A program made the translations under genes and the position numbers. From NCBI GenBank assembly GCA_050290865.1, contig JBNKIW010000056.1:1-15252 (forward strand): a DNA stretch of 15,252 nt, written 5' to 3'. Source of the DNA: JARRLC01 sp050290865 (lineage in GTDB: Bacteria > Pseudomonadota > Alphaproteobacteria > Rhizobiales > Rhodomicrobiaceae). Positions 8,817 through 13,933 of this stretch are shown piece after piece. Numbering within the stretch: position 1 is the first letter of the stretch; every line of letters starts with the position of its first letter. The notes beneath the pieces are model-generated. The model did no database searches, was not told where the DNA came from, and saw nothing but the letters and a program-made list of their open reading frames with translations.

Positions 8817-8885
8817 AATAGCTGATTTTGCCATTTGACAATAGCGATTTTTACCGATAGATAATAGCCAAATGTCCCAGGCGAT
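8817..8885 (+). repeat. Three direct repeats, exact 23-bp period
   Basis: The hexamer AATAGC occurs at 8817-8822, 8840-8845 and 8863-8868, precisely 23 bp apart. The full 23-base units also resemble each other: about 15 of 23 positions match between units 1 and 2, and 14 of 23 between units 2 and 3, with a shared CC at unit positions 15-16 and GA at 21-22. The array overlaps the candidate promoter of the downstream ATPase gene and ends 6 bp before its start codon. Two-turn helical spacing suggests same-face binding of a regulator. This is an inference. Confidence 0.6.
8835..8865 (+). promoter_or_regulatory. Candidate sigma-70 promoter of AAA/DUF4143 gene
   Basis: A perfect TTGACA lies at 8835-8840. 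GATAAT (5 of 6 matches to TATAAT) lies at 8860-8865 with a 19-nt spacer; TAGATA at 8858-8863 would give 17 nt but matches less well. The patch is clearly AT-richer than the surroundings. CATTTG (8832-8837) and CAAATG (8869-8874) form an inverted pair around it. Transcription would start within about 20 nt of the ATG at 8892, so the mRNA leader would be very short. Confidence 0.5.
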
Positions 8886-8891
8886 TAATTC

Positions 8892-10175
8892 ATGGATATC
8901 ATTCCCCGCCACTTGGCGGCAAAAGTCATGGCAACCTTGCGTACAAGCCGGGTCATCAACGTCGTGGGCCCCCGGCAGGCGGGCAAAACCACCCTGGTGC
9001 GCGACATGGTCGAGGCCGCGCAATTCCTCAACATGGATGACGAAACTCTGCTCGCCTCCCTGGCGCTGGACGCCTACGGCCAGCTGAGCACGCTCGCGGC
9101 CGCAACCCGGGAGACGAGCCTGCCGATCGTCATCGACGAGGTTCAGCGCCTGCCGCAGATCACGCTGGCTCTGAAACGCATCGTGGACCACGACCGGCGC
9201 CCCGGCCAGTTCCTGCTGACTGGCTCATCCGACATCTTCACCACGCCAAAGGCGCTCGACAGCTTAGCTGGCCGGGTTTCGACACTCACGCTCCGGCCGC
9301 TGAGCGCCGCGGAAATCATGCGCGCGGGGCCATGCCGGCTCTTGGATGCTCTTGGCAAGGATCCCGATGGCTGCATCGCGCGCCTGCCGAAGCCGCCTCC
9401 CTATGCGCGGCGGGATGCGATCGATCTGCTGGTACGAGGCGGTTTTCCCGAAATCCGCCTTCTCCCTGGTGTAGACAGGATGGCGCGCTACGACTCCTAT
9501 GTGAGCAGCATCGTCGAGCGCGATGTGGCTCCCGTCACCGCGGTTCGCCGCCCGGACACGTTGCGCCGCCTGATCAATCAGCTCGCCCATCGAACGGCCG
9601 AGGAACTCAACGTCTCAAGTCTCTGCAGCGTTCTGGGCGCGCGCAAAGAAACGGTCGGGAGTTATCTCGACGTTCTCTCCCGCCTTGGCATCGTGCACCG
9701 CCTTGGCGCGTGGACCTCATCGGGCGCCCGCAAGGAAGTCCGGTCGCCGAAGCTGCATTTCATGGACACCGGCTGTGCGACGGCGCTTCGCGGCGAGGAT
9801 GCCGCGAGTTTTGGCCTTGGATCGGACCCGGTCGCGCTGGGGCACATCCTGGAAAGCTACGTCTTCTGCGAAATCGAGAAGTCGCTGCCGTTCCTCAACC
9901 AGCGGTGGGAGCTTTATCATTGGCGTTACGCGCCCCGGGAAATCGACATCATCGCCCAGGCACCGGGGCGGATGCTCGCCCTGTTTGAAACGAAAGCGTC
10001 GACATCGGTGAGTTGGGACGACTTCCGGCACGTCGACTGGTTCCTCAAAGATGGACCGGGCAGCACGTATCAGGGAGCGGCCTTCGTCGTCTATCTCGGC
10101 GATCAGGTGCTATCCTTTGGCCCGGCACGCATCGCGCTGCCCTTGTCCGTGTTCTGGTCCTTCCCCGTGGATTGA
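8892..10175 (+). CDS. AAA_14 ATPase with C-terminal DUF4143
   Basis: This 427-residue protein belongs to the widespread AAA_14-DUF4143 family. Walker A is GPRQAGKT (26-33, K32). Walker B is IVIDEVQ (D82, E83). A TGSSD segment at the sensor-1 position is followed by the family-typical LAGRVSTLTLRPLSAAEI. The C-terminal half ends in a PD-(D/E)xK-like signature, D352 in REIDIIAQ and E366-T-K368 in LFETKAS, as in restriction-endonuclease-fold domains. The family has no settled function; roles in DNA handling or stress have been proposed. No signal peptide or membrane span is seen. It sits alone between two noncoding gaps with its own candidate promoter. The ATG at 8892 is chosen because family sequence starts at once; an ATG at 8872 is in another frame. 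The ribosome binding site is weak. Confidence 0.9.
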   Translation: MDIIPRHLAAKVMATLRTSRVINVVGPRQAGKTTLVRDMVEAAQFLNMDDETLLASLALDAYGQLSTLAAATRETSLPIVIDEVQRLPQITLALKRIVDHDRRPGQFLLTGSSDIFTTPKALDSLAGRVSTLTLRPLSAAEIMRAGPCRLLDALGKDPDGCIARLPKPPPYARRDAIDLLVRGGFPEIRLLPGVDRMARYDSYVSSIVERDVAPVTAVRRPDTLRRLINQLAHRTAEELNVSSLCSVLGARKETVGSYLDVLSRLGIVHRLGAWTSSGARKEVRSPKLHFMDTGCATALRGEDAASFGLGSDPVALGHILESYVFCEIEKSLPFLNQRWELYHWRYAPREIDIIAQAPGRMLALFETKASTSVSWDDFRHVDWFLKDGPGSTYQGAAFVVYLGDQVLSFGPARIALPLSVFWSFPVD

Positions 10176-10209
10176 GCTGTCCGGGGTCTGTTCATCACGG
10201 ATCGGCCGG

Positions 10210-10228
10210 TTCGGCAGTTATTGCCGGA
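10210..10228 (+). terminator. Hairpin after the AAA/DUF4143 gene, possible weak terminator
   Basis: CGGCA (10212-10216) pairs with TGCCG (10222-10226) around a GTTAT loop, extended by a U-G and a U-A pair. It lies 35 nt after the stop codon. Only a broken T stretch (TTGTT) follows, so intrinsic termination would be weak at best. Confidence 0.3.
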
Positions 10229-10325
10229 TTGTTCCGGTTGCGCGAACGCTCCGGATGACGAATTATCGGGGGCGGAGTTCACGTTTACGCCAAAGCATAT
10301 TGTGTTCTGGAAAGGAATTTGCCGC

Positions 10326-10646
10326 ATGGACGATAAGGCGAAGGCAGTCGCGCTGGAACTGGCGAAGGACCTCGACGGCGAGTTGGGCGGCGGTGTCGCC
10401 GCGGCGATCGAAGGCGGTGCCGAGACGCGCGCTTTCGGCATCAGCGAGGCGGCGGCAGCGGCGGGGCTGATCATGGGCGCGGTGCAAATGGCCATGCAGT
10501 ATTACTCGGACAAGAAGATGGCGGCGCTGGAAGCCTATCTTGAGGCGAACCTGCCGAAGCCCGCCGTGGTCAGCGAGGCCAAGCGCGCCAGCATCATCGC
10601 CAGGGTGCTGCAGAAATTCAGAGGTTCGGGGCAAAACGCGTCATAG
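10326..10646 (+). CDS. Small helical protein of unknown function
   Basis: This 106-residue protein is not one I recognise. The frame is open further upstream, but the ATG at 10326 has a good ribosome binding site (AAGGA, 10312-10316, 9-nt spacing), and coding character begins there. The N-terminal 45 residues are charged and Ala/Gly-rich. A hydrophobic stretch at about 43-57 (AAAAAGLIMGAVQMA) could be a short membrane segment or a buried helix. It is followed by a helical KKMAALEAYLEANLPKP segment and a basic C-terminus. The caspase-FGE gene begins 101 nt downstream on the same strand, so the two may share a transcript. A role as a partner, adaptor or inhibitor of the caspase-like protein is possible but is only guilt by association. 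Confidence 0.7.
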   Translation: MDDKAKAVALELAKDLDGELGGGVAAAIEGGAETRAFGISEAAAAAGLIMGAVQMAMQYYSDKKMAALEAYLEANLPKPAVVSEAKRASIIARVLQKFRGSGQNAS

Positions 10647-10747
10647 CGCCGTTGCGGGTATTGGGTTAAAGAACGGCTATACGTTCGAATTTGCTGGCTG
10701 CGATCAGGCAAGCATCGCAGCATGTTCATTTCGTTGCGGGCATTTCC

Positions 10748-13000
10748 ATGGCGGCTGACGACAAGCGCGTGGCACTGGTCATAGGCAACAGCGCCTATGT
10801 CAACGCCCTGCCGCTGAAAAACCCGCGCAACGACGCTCAGGCGATGAGCACCGTGCTAGCCCGTCTCGGCTTCGACGTCATCTCCAGCATCGACCTCGGC
10901 CGCGATGCCATGGAGGACAAGCTCGTCGAATTCGAGACCGCCATCGGCGGCGCCTCCGCGGCGATGCTGTTCTATGCCGGTCACGGGTTGCAGGTCAAAG
11001 GCCACAACTACCTGATCCCGGTCGATGCCGACATCCGGCAGGAAATCCAGCTCAAGCGCCGCGCCTTCTCGCTCGACGAACTGCTCGACATCATGGTGCG
11101 CCGGGCGCGCGCCAGCCTCATCTTCCTCGACGCCTGCCGGGACAACCCATTCTCGCGCTCGCTGCTTTCCGGCATGAGCGAAGAGGAGCAGAAGCGCTAT
11201 ACGATCCGCTCCGGCCTGGCCGAGGTGAAAGCCTCGCAAGGCTCGTTCATCGCCTTCGCCACCGCGCCCGACAACGTGGCGCACGACGGCAAGGGCGCGA
11301 ACAGCCCGTTCACCGAGGCGCTGGTCGCGCACATCGAAGCGCCCGGCGTTTCGGTCAGCGACCTCATGATCGAGGTCCGCAAGGACGTCCTGCGGGCGAC
11401 GGAGGGCCGCCAAGAGCCGTGGGATCAGTCGAGCCTGCGGGAGCGGTTTTGTTTCAAGGCGCCGCCCGTCGCGGAACCCGTCATGCCGCCGCAAGAGCCG
11501 GTTAAGGAAACGTTGCCACCGTCCGAGCCAGCGCCCTTTGATCCCGTCCAGGTGGAACTGCAATGGTGGGAGCGGGTGAAGGACCGTGACAATCCCGCCT
11601 TGCTCACCGAATTTCTGCAACGCTATCCACAGGGCGCCTTTGCGCCACTGGCACGGGACCGGCTGTCGGAACTGGAATGGAAACGCATCAAGGCTAGCCG
11701 GGATGCTGCGGACTTCGAGGCATTCATCGAGCGCTGGCCTGGCAGCCGGTTCGAGACCGCGGCGCGGGCGCGGCTGGAGGCATTGCGCCGCCGAGCGGAG
11801 CGCAACGGCGGGGGCATCCCGTGGAAGATGGCGGCGGGCGTCGGGGCAGCGGCCATGGTTCTTGTGGCCGGGTATACGCTTTGGCCCGCCCCGGACAACC
11901 CCCCGCCCGGTCCAGTAGTCGTTGAGCCGCAGCAGTCCACCGCCGAGGAACGGGCGCAGGCCGAGGATGACAAGGCGTTCGCCGCAGCCAAGAGCCGAGG
12001 CACCAAGGCGGCATTCGAAGCCTACATAGAGAAATACCGCCGTCATGCGGACGAAGCCAAGGCGCAGCTCGCCGCGCTGAAAGCGGCGGAGCGGCGGGGC
12101 AAGGTCGCGGTGATGGTCCGCACGGCCAGCGGGCGCGACGAGGAACAATGGTTCAAACCCGGCGAAGGCAAGACCGAGACCTTCCGCGACTGCATCAACC
12201 GCAGTTGCACCGACAGCCCGGAGATGGTGGTCGTCCCTGCGGGCAGCTTCATGATGGGGTCGCCCGAGGATGAGAAACAACGGGGCAGGGACGAAAGCCC
12301 GCAAGTGAAGGTGACGTTCAGACAACCGCTCGCAGTAGGCAAGTTTGCGGTAACGCGGGATGAGTTCGAGGCCTTTGTCACCGAGACCAGCCGTAAAATG
12401 GATGGTGGCTGCTGGACTTGGGACGGCAGCAATTGGAAGCAGAATGCTGACCGTTCCTGGCGCTCGCCGGGGTTCACGCAGTCCGGGTCGCATCCGGTGG
12501 TATGTGTGAATTGGCAAGATGCACAGGATTACGCTGAGTGGCTCAGCAAAAAGACTGGCAAGACCTACCGGCTGTTGAGCGAGGCGGTGCGTGAATATGT
12601 GGCCCGTGCGGGAACCGAAACGCCGTTCTGGTGGGGGACGTCGATTACGCCGGATCAGGCGAATTACGACGGCAATTACGTCTACGAAGGGGGCGGTGAG
12701 AAAGGCAAATACCGGGAGGCGACCATGCCGGTGAAATCGTTCCGGCCCAATCCCTGGGGCTTGTATCAGGTCCACGGCAATGTGTGGGATTGGACGCAGG
12801 ATTGCTGGAACGATAGCCACAAAGGGGCGTCTTCGGATGGTTCCGTCAGAACCACCGGAGATTGTAGTCTCCGTGTTCTTCGCGGCGGTTCCTGGGTCTA
12901 CCTTCCGAGGTACCTCCGCGCGGCCGTCCGTATCAGGATCCAGCCAGGCATCCGGTACGTCAGGTTCGGCTTCCGGGTCTCCCGAACGTTAAATCCTTGA
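10748..13000 (+). CDS. Caspase-like protease with FGE-sulfatase (SUMF1) domain; DGR target
   Basis: This 750-residue fusion protein is the variable protein of the DGR. Residues about 5-245 are a peptidase C14 (caspase-like) domain with catalytic H79 (YAGHG) and C130 (DACRDNP). After a Pro-rich linker come helical repeats (about 273-347) of the type EFLQRYPQGAFAPLA. One hydrophobic span follows (about 360-380), preceded by an Arg-rich stretch and followed by a Pro-rich one. A further helical repeat lies at 410-445. An FGE-sulfatase domain fills 492-747 (EMVVVPAGSFMMGSP; VHGNVWDWTQDCW; RGGSW). Codons 717-740 form the hypervariable part. The ATG at 10748 is chosen over an upstream TTG (10691) because the caspase fold begins right after it. 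The layout suggests a membrane receptor with cytoplasmic protease and external binding domain. It is probably not a true formylglycine generator: the domain is the lectin-like display fold used by DGRs. Confidence 0.95.
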   Translation: MAADDKRVALVIGNSAYVNALPLKNPRNDAQAMSTVLARLGFDVISSIDLGRDAMEDKLVEFETAIGGASAAMLFYAGHGLQVKGHNYLIPVDADIRQEIQLKRRAFSLDELLDIMVRRARASLIFLDACRDNPFSRSLLSGMSEEEQKRYTIRSGLAEVKASQGSFIAFATAPDNVAHDGKGANSPFTEALVAHIEAPGVSVSDLMIEVRKDVLRATEGRQEPWDQSSLRERFCFKAPPVAEPVMPPQEPVKETLPPSEPAPFDPVQVELQWWERVKDRDNPALLTEFLQRYPQGAFAPLARDRLSELEWKRIKASRDAADFEAFIERWPGSRFETAARARLEALRRRAERNGGGIPWKMAAGVGAAAMVLVAGYTLWPAPDNPPPGPVVVEPQQSTAEERAQAEDDKAFAAAKSRGTKAAFEAYIEKYRRHADEAKAQLAALKAAERRGKVAVMVRTASGRDEEQWFKPGEGKTETFRDCINRSCTDSPEMVVVPAGSFMMGSPEDEKQRGRDESPQVKVTFRQPLAVGKFAVTRDEFEAFVTETSRKMDGGCWTWDGSNWKQNADRSWRSPGFTQSGSHPVVCVNWQDAQDYAEWLSKKTGKTYRLLSEAVREYVARAGTETPFWWGTSITPDQANYDGNYVYEGGGEKGKYREATMPVKSFRPNPWGLYQVHGNVWDWTQDCWNDSHKGASSDGSVRTTGDCSLRVLRGGSWVYLPRYLRAAVRIRIQPGIRYVRFGFRVSRTLNP
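12867..12990 (+). repeat. DGR variable repeat (VR)
   Basis: This 124-bp segment at the 3' end of the caspase-FGE gene matches 13233-13356 with no gaps and 16 mismatches. Every mismatch falls on an adenine of the downstream copy: 12896, 12897, 12899, 12902, 12903, 12911, 12926, 12927, 12933, 12939, 12948, 12951, 12956, 12959, 12960 and 12965. None of the other template bases differ. Changes are 11 A-to-T, 4 A-to-G and 1 A-to-C. They alter codons 717, 718, 719, 722, 727, 729, 731, 734, 735, 737, 738 and 740. The unchanged GC-rich end (about 12966-12990) is the likely initiation-of-mutagenic-homing region. The repeat ends 7 nt before the stop codon. Confidence 0.97.
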
Positions 13001-13058
13001 TCTTTAATACTTTACGTCTTGTGTTCTCAGACGGCGCCACGCAACGGCCCTGATGAGT

Positions 13059-13087
13059 ACCGCCGGAGGCGGTCGAGTTTTTTTTTT
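13059..13087 (+). terminator. Rho-independent terminator after caspase-FGE gene
   Basis: ACCGCC (13059-13064) and GGCGGT (13068-13073) form a perfect 6-bp GC-rich stem with a GGA loop. After CGAG there is a run of ten T (13078-13087). It lies 58 nt after the caspase-FGE stop and before the template repeat. The target-gene mRNA should therefore end here, leaving TR, avd and RT to a separate transcript or to read-through. Confidence 0.8.
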
Positions 13088-13232
13088 CGGAGGCGGGGCT
13101 GTGCATAAAGTGGATAACCGCCCCGGTTCGCTGGCCTGTCCCACCCGACTCGCCGATCATCAGTCGTGGGAGGTGTACGCTCCCGTTTCCGGGTCTCGTG
13201 TTCTACACGCCCCGGAGCCTGAACGGCCCCCT
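13088..13232 (+). other. Leader upstream of TR with short hairpins
   Basis: There is no gene here. Two small hairpins are clear: GGGAG (13168-13172) with CTCCC (13180-13184), and CGTGT (13197-13201) with ACACG (13205-13209) around a 3-nt loop. A looser stem pairs 13094-13099 with 13120-13125. A promoter for the TR/avd/RT transcript should be in this interval, but no convincing sigma-70 boxes are visible. The leader may contribute to the template RNA. Confidence 0.4.
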
Positions 13233-13356
13233 GTCTCCGTGTTCTTCGCGGCGGTTCCTGGAACAACAATCCGAGGAACCTCCGCGCGGCCAACCGTAAC
13301 AGGAACCAGCCAGACAACCGGAACAACAGGATCGGCTTCCGGGTCTCCCGAACGTT
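13233..13356 (+). repeat. DGR template repeat (TR)
   Basis: This is the invariant template copy, on the same strand as VR and exactly 366 bp downstream of it. Read in the VR frame it is full of AAC codons (nine AAC plus one AAT between 13262 and 13329), the classic DGR design in which adenine mutagenesis cannot create stop codons. The variable core (13262-13336) holds 27 adenines, 16 of them changed in VR. TR is transcribed and reverse-transcribed with adenine-specific infidelity, and the cDNA replaces VR. Its 3' end contains a bulged stem (13337-13352) followed by five T. Confidence 0.97.
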
Positions 13357-13543
13357 TTTCGCCAGAGCCGCTGCGATCAAGGTCGTATCGGGCGTGCACT
13401 TTTACGTTCAGGGCCGTTCATGATGATCATGGTTGGGGTCCGTGTCGAGCTGGGCGCCCGATACCTCTGCGGCACCTGTCTTGGCTCACATATGAGGGGC
13501 GACAGGGGCCGCAGGTTTCTTCTGGGTGGGGAGGGGTGTAAGC
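13357..13543 (+). ncRNA. Structured DGR spacer RNA region between TR and avd
   Basis: In studied DGRs the RNA just downstream of TR folds and recruits the RT-Avd complex; this segment has the right place and strong structure. GTATCGGGCG (13385-13394) is perfectly complementary to CGCCCGATAC (13455-13464) and encloses a smaller hairpin, CATGA-TGA-TCATG (13419-13431). Two bases further, CTGCGG (13467-13472) and CCTGTC (13475-13480) pair with GACAGG (13501-13506) and CCGCAG (13509-13514) across a 2x2 internal loop. CTCA/TGAG (13485-13496) lies in the apical loop. The second structure ends 16 nt before the avd ribosome binding site, so it might also affect avd translation. Confidence 0.6.
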
Positions 13544-13933
13544 ATGACCAATCAGGCCCGCCGCACTGGCCCGGCTCTGGAAGCGCATTACCAGTTCCTG
13601 CTGTGGCTCACGCCCACGGTCGAGAGGTTCCCGCGCAGCCAGAAGTTCCTCCTCGGCGACCGCATCCAATCCACCGCGCTCGACGTCCTCGACGCCCTCA
13701 TCGAGGCCACCTACACGCGCGACCGCCGCGCCCATCTGGCCCGCGCCAATCTCGGCCTGGAGAAGCTGCGCTTCCACTTCCGTCTGGCTGCCGAGATGCG
13801 CCATCTGGAGGCCCGCCGCTACGAGCACGCCGCGCGGCAACTCGACGAAATCGGGCGGCTGGTCGGCGGCTGGGCCAAGTCGCATGCGAGCTACGACGAC
13901 GCGCGGCCCGCTTATGCCGAAGCGGCACGATGA
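13544..13933 (+). CDS. avd: DGR accessory variability determinant (Avd-like)
   Basis: This 129-residue basic, all-helical protein matches Avd in size, charge and position. Heptad-like hydrophobic spacing supports four helices: about 12-28, 38-60, 66-88 and 91-116. Avd forms a pentameric barrel that binds the DGR reverse transcriptase and its template RNA and is needed for mutagenic homing. The ATG at 13544 is preferred over an in-frame GTG at 13526 because GGAGG (13530-13534) lies 9 nt upstream of it and the GTG would overlap that site. The 3' end overlaps the RT start at 13914 by 20 nt, which suggests translational coupling. The call rests on length, composition and the DGR context more than on invariant motifs, but that context is decisive. 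Confidence 0.88.
   Translation: MTNQARRTGPALEAHYQFLLWLTPTVERFPRSQKFLLGDRIQSTALDVLDALIEATYTRDRRAHLARANLGLEKLRFHFRLAAEMRHLEARRYEHAARQLDEIGRLVGGWAKSHASYDDARPAYAEAAR

Noticed and set aside
8817..8885. Short CRISPR array
   Set aside because: The repeated core is only 6 bp, units are degenerate across their whole length, there are no distinct spacers of constant length, and no cas genes are present.
10652..10684. Promoter for the caspase-FGE gene (TTGCGG and CTATAC)
   Set aside because: The spacing of 19 nt and poor -35 match are not enough to call it; the gene may instead be transcribed with the small upstream gene.
10856..12820. A 654-codon open frame on the minus strand
   Set aside because: It is antisense to the caspase-FGE gene, whose domains are unmistakable; the minus frame has no family resemblance and reflects GC-rich codon structure.
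12200..13000. Active formylglycine-generating enzyme
   Set aside because: No sulfatase gene is nearby and the C-terminal active-site region coincides with the DGR-variable codons, so a ligand-binding role fits better.
13053..13541. A 162-codon plus-strand frame through the TR region
   Set aside because: It runs through the terminator, TR and spacer, is Gly/Arg/Pro/Ser-rich, has no ribosome binding site, and TR is a template rather than a coding segment.
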